From the NCBI GenBank assembly GCA_035318985.1, contig DATHDP010000125.1, forward strand, positions 1 through 31,897: a DNA stretch of 31,897 bases, read 5' to 3'. Origin of the DNA: VBAS01 sp035318985 (GTDB taxonomy: Bacteria > Bacteroidota > Bacteroidia > Chitinophagales > Chitinophagaceae). The position numbers and the translations under genes were made by a program. Positions 24,757-31,897 of the stretch are shown here, piece by piece. How positions within the stretch are numbered: position 1 is the first letter of the stretch; each line of letters opens with the position of its first letter. The notes under the pieces are model-generated. The model saw only the letters and a program-made list of their open reading frames with translations, made no database searches and had not been told where the DNA came from.

Positions 24757-26040
24757 TTGTATTATTTATTATTTGCAGGATATCTCTGTTTATTTGCATG
24801 GTTACTTACCAGACTTGGCTTCTTTCAAAAATCAGGGCTTAGCAATGCCCAATTAGTTATTTTGTTTTTACTCAAGGTAATGGCTGGTATTTTTTACGGA
24901 TGGATCGGGATCTATTATGGTCAGTATGCTTATATGTATGATACATGGGGCTATCATTACTTGAGCGTGGAGGAATACAAATTACTTTTCCATAACCCAT
25001 CAGAATACTTTTCCAATGTTTTTCATAGTGGATATGAAAGTAAATATGGAGGTTTTTTTTCCTCGGATTATTCCTGGTGGAACGATCTAAAGAGTAATAT
25101 GTTTATCAAATTTCTTTCACTGGTAAATGTTTTCAGTTTTGGGAATTATTATGTCAACGTTATTTTCTATTCTTTTATAACATTAACAGGGCCTGTGGCA
25201 ATATATCGTGTGTTTACCGATGTATTCCCCGGTAAAAAAGTGCATGTATTGATAGCAACGTTTTTAATTCCTTCATTTGCTTATTGGACAAGTGGTATTC
25301 ATAAGGACGGTCTTGTTTTCATGGCGTTAAGCCTTATCATTTATCACGTTTATTTTGGATTAAAAGAAAAAAAGTTCAGGCTCTCCCGCATTTTTCCTTT
25401 GTTTATTTCATTTATCATTATTCTTTCATTCAGAAATTTTTTGCTCGTAATACTTATCCCTGCATTATTTGCCTGGATACTTTCAACAAGGATCCCAAAA
25501 AGAAATGCCATTATTTATACTTCTACCTACTTAATATGCGGATTACTTTTCTTTTCATTGAGATATATTTTTCCCGGTCTTGATTTTCCGCAAGCGGTTG
25601 TTGATAAACAAAATGCCTTTAAGTCATTGCAGGGAAATTCCGGGATTGATCTTCCTGAATTAAAACCAACTCTTGGTAGTTTTTTAATGAATACGCCACA
25701 CGCAATAAGCTCCACAACTCTTCGTCCACATCCAGGCGATGTAAAACATATTCTTTCTATGGCAGCGGCATCAGAAACCGCATTTCTTTTACTTCTCTTT
25801 TTTCTATTTCTATTCTGGCGAACAAACGGCGTTAAATCAACTTCATTTATCTGGTTTTGTGTCTTCTTTTCATTTTCATTTTTACTATCAATAGGATTCA
25901 CGGTGAATTTTCTCGGAGCCATAGTTCGCTATAGAAGCATTATCCTACCGTTTTTATTGGTTCCTGTTATAAGTCTTATTAATTGGGAAAAGATATATTC
26001 TATCCTCTTTAATAATATTAAAAATAATTCTAATATTTAG
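24757..26040 (+). CDS. Polytopic inner-membrane protein, possible glycan polymerase or GT-C-like transferase
   Basis: The 427-residue product is mostly hydrophobic, with about nine or ten membrane helices. An external loop after the second helix holds YMYDTWGYHYLSVEEYK with acidic residues. SFAYWTSGIHKDGLVFMAL resembles the WSxGxxKDG helix start seen in Bacteroidota polysaccharide polymerases and related membrane proteins. No clear GT-C DxD site is evident. A second loop (VDKQNAFKSLQG onward) is polar. A TTG start is used at 24757; no ATG or GTG lies near it. It is divergent from purL and not near other glycan genes apart from rfaD. The role is a guess from topology. Confidence 0.85.
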   Translation: MYYLLFAGYLCLFAWLLTRLGFFQKSGLSNAQLVILFLLKVMAGIFYGWIGIYYGQYAYMYDTWGYHYLSVEEYKLLFHNPSEYFSNVFHSGYESKYGGFFSSDYSWWNDLKSNMFIKFLSLVNVFSFGNYYVNVIFYSFITLTGPVAIYRVFTDVFPGKKVHVLIATFLIPSFAYWTSGIHKDGLVFMALSLIIYHVYFGLKEKKFRLSRIFPLFISFIIILSFRNFLLVILIPALFAWILSTRIPKRNAIIYTSTYLICGLLFFSLRYIFPGLDFPQAVVDKQNAFKSLQGNSGIDLPELKPTLGSFLMNTPHAISSTTLRPHPGDVKHILSMAAASETAFLLLLFFLFLFWRTNGVKSTSFIWFCVFFSFSFLLSIGFTVNFLGAIVRYRSIILPFLLVPVISLINWEKIYSILFNNIKNNSNI

Positions 26041-26208
26041 GATACTTAGATGTTTTTAATAGATATTTAGTAATTACTCATTTTTCTGACAAAATTTTCC
26101 ACATTTTGCAATAAAAATTGTGTGTACTGCCAAAAATTATTGGTTTTATTCCTCAATATGCCTTTTTTTGCATTTGAACCCCTTTATTAAAATTTAAATG
26201 CAATTGTT

Positions 26209-27261
26209 ATGGTGTCATCAAAACTAGAATACATCTGGCTGGATGGATACAAGCCAATACAAAGTCTCAGAAGTAAAACTAAGATCGAAAAAAACTTCAG
26301 TGGCAAATTGGAAGATTGCCCGGTTTGGTGCTTTGACGGTTCATCAACTGAACAAGCCCCAGGCGGGTCATCTGATTGTTTATTAAAACCAGTATTCATT
26401 GCGAAAGATCCTCAAAGGAAAAATGCCTATCTCCTAATGTGTGAGGTTTTAAGTCCTGGTGGCGCCGCTCATGAATCAAACGGAAGGGCGACAATTGAAG
26501 ACGACGACAACGATTTCTGGTTCGGATTTGAACAAGAATATTTTTTATGGAATCCAGCAACAAACAAACCAATCGGATTCCCTGAAGGCGGTTTCCCCGG
26601 ACCACAAGGTCCATACTATTGTTCAGTAGGAGCGACAAATGCATATGGTCGTGCAATGGTAGAGGAGCATCTTGATGCTTGTCTTGAAGCTGGTTTAAAT
26701 GTTGAAGGCATCAATGCTGAAGTTGCTACTGGCCAATGGGAGTTCCAGATCTTCGCAAAAGGTGCAAAAGCAGCCGGCGACCAGGTTTGGGTTGCTCGTT
26801 ATTTATTAGAAAGGATCGGAGAAAAATATGGTATCGCTATCAACTGGCATTGCAAACCTCTTGGAAATCTTGATTGGAATGGAAGCGGCATGCATGCAAA
26901 CTTCTCCAATGAGTTATTGAGAACTTGTGGAAGTAAAGAAATATACGAACAGATCTGTGAAGGCTTCAGACCATTTATAAAAGAGCATATCGAAGTTTAT
27001 GGACCAGACAATCATCTTCGTCTTACTGGTAAACATGAAACTGCAGCGATAACAGATTTCAAGTTTGGTGTTTCAGATCGCGGTGCTTCCATTCGCATTC
27101 CTATCGGCACAGTAGAAAAAGGCTGGAAAGGCTGGCTGGAAGATCGTCGTCCGAATAGCGCTGCTGATCCTTATAAAGTAGCTGCACGTATTATTAAGAC
27201 AGTGAAAATAGCTGAAGCTAATTTGGCGCAGGTGATCCAACGAGAAAAGAAAGTTGCTTAA
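26209..27261 (+). CDS. glnII: Glutamine synthetase type II (eukaryote-like GSII)
   Basis: The enzyme makes glutamine from glutamate, ammonia and ATP in the cytoplasm. The 350-residue product has the GSII size and motifs: beta-grasp end FDGSSTEQAPG (42-52), FGFEQEYFLW (105-114) with metal-binding Glu, GPQGPYYCSVGA, EVATGQWEFQ, GSGMHANFS, and FKFGVSDRGASIRIP near the end. It lacks the adenylylation loop of GSI. The start at ATG 26209 fits the family. A terminator follows, and a second synthetase (GSIII) begins 102 bases after its stop. The 168-base upstream region is AT-rich and shows no clean TAnnTTTG promoter. Confidence 0.95.
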   Translation: MVSSKLEYIWLDGYKPIQSLRSKTKIEKNFSGKLEDCPVWCFDGSSTEQAPGGSSDCLLKPVFIAKDPQRKNAYLLMCEVLSPGGAAHESNGRATIEDDDNDFWFGFEQEYFLWNPATNKPIGFPEGGFPGPQGPYYCSVGATNAYGRAMVEEHLDACLEAGLNVEGINAEVATGQWEFQIFAKGAKAAGDQVWVARYLLERIGEKYGIAINWHCKPLGNLDWNGSGMHANFSNELLRTCGSKEIYEQICEGFRPFIKEHIEVYGPDNHLRLTGKHETAAITDFKFGVSDRGASIRIPIGTVEKGWKGWLEDRRPNSAADPYKVAARIIKTVKIAEANLAQVIQREKKVA

Positions 27262-27297
27262 CAGAAGAGGTTAATAAATATTTATTCACCAAATTTT

Positions 27298-27335
27298 AAG
27301 GTAAGCTTTTAAACAGGGCTTACCTTTTATATTTG
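27298..27335 (+). terminator. Terminator between GSII and GSIII genes
   Basis: AAGGTAAGC (27298-27306) pairs with GCTTACCTT (27318-27326) over nine bases around an 11-base loop and is followed by a U-rich stretch. It suggests that the two synthetase genes are at least partly separate transcripts. Confidence 0.78.
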
Positions 27336-27363
27336 AAACCAATTAAAAAAAGAAAAAAATATC

Positions 27364-29553
27364 ATGTCATTACGATTCAACGCTATCAACAATCTATCTT
27401 CTGTACAAGAAGTGCAGGTAGAAAATCCCATCAGGATAACAGCCATTTTTGGTGAAAGTGTTTTTACAGTAAAAACAGCCAGGGAATTTTTAAGTGATGA
27501 GGCTTATAAAAGTCTTGTCGGTTCAATAAGGGCCGGGCAAAAAATTGATCGTTCAATGGCCAATCAGATCGCAAGTGGCATTCGTTCATGGGCAGAAGGG
27601 AAAGGTGTAACACACTTCACACACTGGTTTCAACCTTTAACAGGAACTACTGCTGAAAAACATGATTCATTTTTCACAATAAAAAGTGATGGCACTCCGA
27701 TCGAGCAATTTGAAGGTGATGCATTGATACAACAAGAACCTGATGCATCTTCTTTTCCAAGCGGTGGATTGCGTGCAACATTTGAAGCAAGAGGTTACAC
27801 TGCATGGGATCCTTCTTCTCCAGCATTTATAATGGAGATCGGTAATGGAAAAACACTTTGTATCCCCACCATCTTTGTTTCTTATACTGGTGAATCACTT
27901 GACTATAAAGCGCCGCTATTAAAAGCGTTGGAAGCATTGAATAAATCTGCTGTTGATGTTTGTAATTATTTTGATAGAAATGTAACAAGAGTTACTGCTA
28001 CACTAGGTTGGGAACAGGAATATTTTGTAATTGATGAAGGTCTCTATAATGCCCGTCCTGATCTAGTCATGTGCGGAAGAACTGTTTATGGCCATAGCTC
28101 TGCAAAGGGTCAACAATTAGAAGATCATTATTTCGGTTCTATTCCTGAAAGAGTGTATGCGTTTATGCGTGACTATGAAAATGAGTCTTACAAATTGGGT
28201 ATTCCTCTTCGTACAAGACATAATGAAGTGGCGCCTGCGCAATATGAGTGTGCTCCCATCTTTGAAGAAGTAAGTGTGGGTGTTGACCATAACTCATTAT
28301 TGATGGATGTAATGGATCGTGTTGCTCGTCGCCACAAGTTGAGAGTGTTGCTGCATGAAAAACCATTTGCAGGTATAAATGGCAGCGGCAAACACAATAA
28401 CTGGAGTATGGCTACTGACACAGGTGTAAATCTTTTGGCTCCTGGTAAAACGCCAAAGACAAACCTGATGTTCCTTACATTCTTTGTAAATACAATTAAA
28501 GCTGTTCATGATTATGCTGATGTATTAAGAGCTTCCATTGCATCTGCCCCAAACGATCATCGTCTTGGAGCAAATGAAGCACCGCCTGCGATCATCTCAG
28601 TTTTTATTGGTGAATATCTTACAAAAGTTTTAAATGAACTCAAAGAAAGAGTAACTGCAAAGATGGATGAAACAGATGAGAGCATGTTGAAGATCGATAT
28701 TCATAAAAGCATTCCAGAACTTTTATTAGATAACACAGATAGAAACAGGACATCTCCATTTGCATTTACAGGAAATAAATTTGAATTCCGTGCAGTTGGC
28801 TCTTCAGCAAATTGCGCCAATGCAATGACAGTGCTGAATACGATAATGGCTGATACATTGAAAAAATTCAAATCGGAGGTGGATGTACATATTGAAAAAG
28901 GCGATAAAAAAGAGATCGCTATCATGCATGTGTTACGCCAATATAGTGTCGCAAGTGAAAAAGTTTTGTTTGAAGGCGATGGTTATAGCGAAGCATGGCA
29001 AAAAGAAGCTGAGAAAAGAGGTTTACCTAATGTAAAGACCACACCGCTTGCTTTGGATGCAATGGTAACTGACAAGGCAAAAAAACTTTTCGAAAGCAAT
29101 GATGTGTACACTCATGGAGAATTGGAAGCAAGACATGAAATAGAATTAGAAAAATATATTAAGAAAGTACAAATAGAAAGCCGCATCATGGGTGAACTTG
29201 CAACAAGTCATGTTTTACCTGCTGCTATTCGATATCAGAATTTGTTGGCGAATAATATTAAAGGATTGAAAGAGTCAGGATTGAAAGAATCTGCATTTGC
29301 GAATCAAAAACAAATATTGGAAAAAATATCCGAGCATATTAGCAAGACAGGCGAGTTGGTAGAAAAAATGATCGAGGCGAGAAAAATATGTAATAACATG
29401 AATGGCACAAGAACAAAGGCTATCGCTTACCAAAGTCAGGTAAAAGATGCATTCTTTGATGACATACGTTATCATGTTGACAAAATTGAATTACTTGTTG
29501 ATGATCGTGAGTGGTATTTGCCAAAGTATAGAGAGATCTTATTTCTTAGATAA
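27364..29553 (+). CDS. glnN: Glutamine synthetase type III
   Basis: GSIII is the large form of glutamine synthetase common in Bacteroidota. The 729-residue length fits, compared with about 350 for GSII. Family segments in order are VTHFTHWFQPLTG, SSFPSGGLRATFEARGYTAWD, LGWEQEYFVID (active-site Glu), LRTRHNEVAPAQYE, FAGINGSGKHNNWS, NDHRLGANEAPPA and NRTSPFAFTGNKFEFRAVG. A long helical segment near the end (about 590-700) is the usual GSIII insertion. It follows GSII on the same strand with a terminator between them and has its own strong terminator. No PII (glnB) or transporter gene is next to it. Confidence 0.97.
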   Translation: MSLRFNAINNLSSVQEVQVENPIRITAIFGESVFTVKTAREFLSDEAYKSLVGSIRAGQKIDRSMANQIASGIRSWAEGKGVTHFTHWFQPLTGTTAEKHDSFFTIKSDGTPIEQFEGDALIQQEPDASSFPSGGLRATFEARGYTAWDPSSPAFIMEIGNGKTLCIPTIFVSYTGESLDYKAPLLKALEALNKSAVDVCNYFDRNVTRVTATLGWEQEYFVIDEGLYNARPDLVMCGRTVYGHSSAKGQQLEDHYFGSIPERVYAFMRDYENESYKLGIPLRTRHNEVAPAQYECAPIFEEVSVGVDHNSLLMDVMDRVARRHKLRVLLHEKPFAGINGSGKHNNWSMATDTGVNLLAPGKTPKTNLMFLTFFVNTIKAVHDYADVLRASIASAPNDHRLGANEAPPAIISVFIGEYLTKVLNELKERVTAKMDETDESMLKIDIHKSIPELLLDNTDRNRTSPFAFTGNKFEFRAVGSSANCANAMTVLNTIMADTLKKFKSEVDVHIEKGDKKEIAIMHVLRQYSVASEKVLFEGDGYSEAWQKEAEKRGLPNVKTTPLALDAMVTDKAKKLFESNDVYTHGELEARHEIELEKYIKKVQIESRIMGELATSHVLPAAIRYQNLLANNIKGLKESGLKESAFANQKQILEKISEHISKTGELVEKMIEARKICNNMNGTRTKAIAYQSQVKDAFFDDIRYHVDKIELLVDDREWYLPKYREILFLR

Positions 29554-29575
29554 ACTAAAATTCAAGATTATAGGT

Positions 29576-29605
29576 AAATCCCCGGCTAAGTCGGGGATTT
29601 TTTTT
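29576..29605 (+). terminator. Rho-independent terminator after GSIII
   Basis: AAATCCCCG (29576-29584) pairs with CGGGGATTT (29592-29600) around a 7-base loop, followed by an uninterrupted run of T. Confidence 0.92.
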
Positions 29606-29653
29606 AATATTGATTTTCTATTTCGCCGTATTTGCTAACCTATACTAATTAAT

Positions 29654-30487
29654 ATGAAAACTAAAATCCTGATCGGTTTATTTGCAATGAGCATAGCCCT
29701 GATCTCCTGCCGAACTCCCCGTTTTGTTTATTCGCCAGCACCGCCAAACAATCCTTATTTCAGAGAAAAGGGAGAATCGAAAATTGCCGCCTACTATTCT
29801 ACGGCTGCCGATGAAAATGACCTGCAGCATGAATATAATAATGGGCTGGATCTGCAAGCAGGATATGCAATAACAAATCATTTTGCATTGACCGCTGATT
29901 ATTTTAAAAGAGATGAGAAAGACGTTTTTAATGATTATGACCGAAGCATGTTCGACAGTTCTGTTATCAGGTATGATCGTAATCTTACAAATTTTGGTGC
30001 TGGTTATTTTACACCAATTACAAACGACAAAAAGATAATGTTTAACATATTTGGCGGGATTGGCTTCGGAAAATTTTCTTTTACTGATAATGGATTTGAT
30101 AACAACATTAATTACAGCCGTTATTATAGCAGCGATATGAGTAAATGGTATGTACAACCTTCGATAAATTTTTTTCCCGGTAATAACTTCCGCACGGGCT
30201 TAATTGCTAAAGTTTCATGGGTGCATTATGGCGATGTTTCCACTTCTTATACTCCTGTAGAATTAGAATACTTTGATCTTGATATATTAACTGGAAAAAC
30301 GCTTAGTTTTTTTGAAGCAACATGGAACATGCAGCTAACCTTTAATAAAATAAATTGGATCCATATTGATGGTGGTTTTACACTTTGCTCAGAGCCATTT
30401 AGTAATCTCACAAATCTTGAAGCAAGAAATTTAAATATCTCAATTGGATTGAGTATTGATTTTTCGAAGATGAAAATGACTAACTAA
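29654..30487 (+). CDS. Lipoprotein with beta-rich, probably outer-membrane-associated body
   Basis: The 277-residue product starts with a lipoprotein signal: hydrophobic residues 4-18 and a lipobox ending ALISC, with the modified Cys at residue 19. The rest has many aromatic-rich alternating strands (LDLQAGYAITNHFALTADYF, IFGGIGFGKFSF, IHIDGGFTLC), like small beta-barrels or lipocalin-like proteins of Bacteroidota outer membranes. No named family is recognised. It follows the GSIII terminator and converges on the DUF1203 gene, with 32 bases between stops. Confidence 0.88.
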   Translation: MKTKILIGLFAMSIALISCRTPRFVYSPAPPNNPYFREKGESKIAAYYSTAADENDLQHEYNNGLDLQAGYAITNHFALTADYFKRDEKDVFNDYDRSMFDSSVIRYDRNLTNFGAGYFTPITNDKKIMFNIFGGIGFGKFSFTDNGFDNNINYSRYYSSDMSKWYVQPSINFFPGNNFRTGLIAKVSWVHYGDVSTSYTPVELEYFDLDILTGKTLSFFEATWNMQLTFNKINWIHIDGGFTLCSEPFSNLTNLEARNLNISIGLSIDFSKMKMTN

Positions 30488-30519
30488 TGATATATTTTTT
30501 ACGGCCTGAATGCAAATCT

Positions 30520-31005
30520 TCATTCATTCCATCTTTCCACCTTACAGATATAACAACAAGCTTTAGAATTCCTAACATGCAAGTATTCCACTTTAGGATG
30601 ATCTTCAAATATTTCTTCAATTAACAAGTCTACATCATTATGACCGACAAGCTGAGTAAAGATCATTTCCTGCTTATTATCATACCCGATCAATGACAAG
30701 GGAAAACTTTCCTTATTATTTTTTAAATCCAATGGGAAACGGTGAACATCGCTGTATGGTTCCACTTCTTCCTTACTTATAAAGATCGGACCGGGTTGGT
30801 TAAATATATTCTGCTCTGTAAATGGAGTATGTGATAACAGAAGCCTTATATCTTCTCCTACTTTAAATGGCTTTAACGATACCCTGCAAGGGCCTTTGCC
30901 TGTAGCAATTTGTTCAGGCACTTCGTTGCCGAAATCATCTTTTCTTTCATTGCGGATCTTTGCTGCATATTCCTTACTTAAAGGAACAATTTTGAATTTG
31001 CTCAT
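30520..31005 (-). CDS. DUF1203 family protein
   Basis: The 161-residue cytoplasmic protein matches the DUF1203 pattern. GPCRVSLKPFKVGEDIRLLLSH is followed by PF, then QPGPIFISKEEVEPYSD, and finally HVRNSKACCYICKVER near the C-terminus. The conserved Cys in PCR and the GPIFI stretch are family marks. The function of the family is unknown to me. It is a single gene convergent with the lipoprotein. The 171-base region between its start and the divergent sugar-dehydrogenase-like gene shows no clear promoter. Confidence 0.9.
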   Translation of the reverse strand: MSKFKIVPLSKEYAAKIRNERKDDFGNEVPEQIATGKGPCRVSLKPFKVGEDIRLLLSHTPFTEQNIFNQPGPIFISKEEVEPYSDVHRFPLDLKNNKESFPLSLIGYDNKQEMIFTQLVGHNDVDLLIEEIFEDHPKVEYLHVRNSKACCYICKVERWNE

Positions 31006-31176
31006 TGTACTAAATTTTGTTCTGTAAAATTCGAAGTCTGTAAGAGACCAGGCAACCCGAAACTTGCTAACTAACGATTTACTTTTATAATTAGATACGT
31101 TTTTTCAAATGACTATATTTTCCAAACACAGATTGGGCATTGATTTTGTGCGAACATAAATTCAACCTTAACCTTT

Positions 31177-31897
31177 ATGACAAAAGTTTCTGCCCCAGCT
31201 AAAACTTTCATGTTCCTGGTTTTATTTAACTACACAGCAAAGAGCCAGATAGGTTATCAAACTATTGTTGATGTAGGTCTTACCGATCCGATCGATATAG
31301 CGATCCCTCCGAATGCGAGTCCTGCAAATGGAAGTACAAGGATATTCATTGCGCAACAAAATGGATTGATCCGCCTGTGGAATGGAACATCTTTTTCAGA
31401 TCTTGTAAATCTATCCTCTGTTATTAGTACTGGAGGCGAACGAGGCCTTCTAAGCATGACATTCCATCCTTCTTATAATGGAACCACTAATAGAGATTTT
31501 TTTGTGTACTACACTCGCAATTCTGATGGCGATCTTACTGTTGCCCGTTACAGGACTGATGCATCAGATCCAAACGCTATTGATCCTTCAGGCGGAACTG
31601 TTTTGATCACTCCTATTGAGCATTCATCTCAAAGTAATCATAATGGCGGAGACCTTAATTTTGGCCCAGATGGGTTTTTGTATTTAACGACTGGCGATGG
31701 AGGTGGCGGAGGCGATCCTGGTGAAAATGCACAGAATCCTTCTTCACTTCTTGGTAAATTATTAAGAATAGATGTGAATGCAGCTATTCCGATCACACCA
31801 ACTGTTGTTGATATCGGGTTAAGAAATCCTTTCCGCTGGAGCTTTGATAAAAACACAGGCGATGCATGGATCGGTGATGTAGGACAAGACGCATGGG
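31177..31897 (+). CDS. Secreted glucose/sorbosone dehydrogenase-like (PQQ-type) protein, N-terminal part
   Basis: An ATG at 31177 opens a frame that runs off the window after about 240 codons, so the C-terminus is missing. The first 23 residues are a signal peptide (core FMFLVLFNYTA, ending KSQ). The body fits the soluble PQQ-dependent sugar dehydrogenase propeller: RIFIAQQNGLIRLW, ERGLLSMTFHPSY, FFVYYTRNSDGDLTVARY, SSQSNHNGGDLNFGPDGFLY, TGDGGGGGDPGENAQNP, LLGKLLRIDV and GLRNPFRWSFD. The His in SNHNGG matches the catalytic His region. The protein should act in the periplasm or outside the cell. The substrate is unknown, and sorting or carbohydrate-binding domains may follow outside the window. 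Confidence 0.92.
   Translation, partial: MTKVSAPAKTFMFLVLFNYTAKSQIGYQTIVDVGLTDPIDIAIPPNASPANGSTRIFIAQQNGLIRLWNGTSFSDLVNLSSVISTGGERGLLSMTFHPSYNGTTNRDFFVYYTRNSDGDLTVARYRTDASDPNAIDPSGGTVLITPIEHSSQSNHNGGDLNFGPDGFLYLTTGDGGGGGDPGENAQNPSSLLGKLLRIDVNAAIPITPTVVDIGLRNPFRWSFDKNTGDAWIGDVGQDAW

Noticed and set aside
25527..25922. 131-codon open frame on the minus strand inside the membrane-protein gene
   Set aside because: It is antisense to a hydrophobic coding sequence, with no homology signs of its own.
29678..30157. 159-codon minus-strand frame inside the lipoprotein gene
   Set aside because: The plus-strand frame has a signal peptide, lipobox and regular beta pattern; the reverse frame has none.
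30510..30530. Small inverted repeat TGAATG...CATTCA near the DUF1203 stop
   Set aside because: Only six base pairs, partly inside the coding end, and no U-tract; too weak to call a terminator.

Overview
The window looks like a chromosomal segment of an AT-rich Bacteroidota species, most plausibly Chitinophagaceae or a close relative. The signs are a GLPGLI-family protein, a type III glutamine synthetase beside a eukaryote-like type II enzyme, a ComA-type phosphosulfolactate synthase, absence of clear Shine-Dalgarno sites, and several promoters with the Bacteroidota -7 element TAnnTTTG. The family assignment is inference. I see no phage, insertion sequence, CRISPR array, tRNA or rRNA. No stretch over 300 bases lacks a gene.

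Layout. 1-527 (-): start of a secreted protein cut by the window edge. 685-3888 (-): str locus rpsL-rpsG-fusA, with a terminator and a second promoter separating fusA from rpsG. 4070-5134 (-): ilvE. 5196-7739 (+): four overlapping genes, namely an unknown protein with a psi(HolD)-like tail, rdgB, an ECF sigma factor and a probable membrane anti-sigma factor. 7773-8210 (+): hotdog thioesterase. 8197-9719 (-): comA-like gene overlapping aroE. 9844-11259 (-): TPR protein. 11407-11760 (+): small exported protein that may be read from a nearly leaderless mRNA. 11764-12432 (-): GLPGLI protein. 12525-16132 (-): pyrG and yidC. 16325-17059 (+): methyltransferase-like protein with a signal peptide. 17073-17480 (-): single-domain response regulator. 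17560-17754 (+): small basic membrane peptide. 17869-20418 (+): outer-membrane barrel with a kinase-like N-terminal half. 20521-24601 (-): purL-rfaD, a strong terminator, then proC. 24757-26040 (+): polytopic membrane protein. 26209-29553 (+): GSII and GSIII. 29654-30487 (+): lipoprotein with a beta-rich body. 30520-31005 (-): DUF1203 protein. 31177 to the end (+): start of a secreted glucose/sorbosone dehydrogenase-like protein.

Most genes are core housekeeping: translation, nucleotide and amino-acid synthesis, envelope assembly (YidC, HldD) and nitrogen assimilation. The less understood parts are the kinase-like/barrel protein, the sigma/anti-sigma operon with its unknown first gene, the ComA homologue, and the exported methyltransferase-like protein. 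Several start codons were moved inward from the longest open frame where homology, a signal peptide or a promoter required it.
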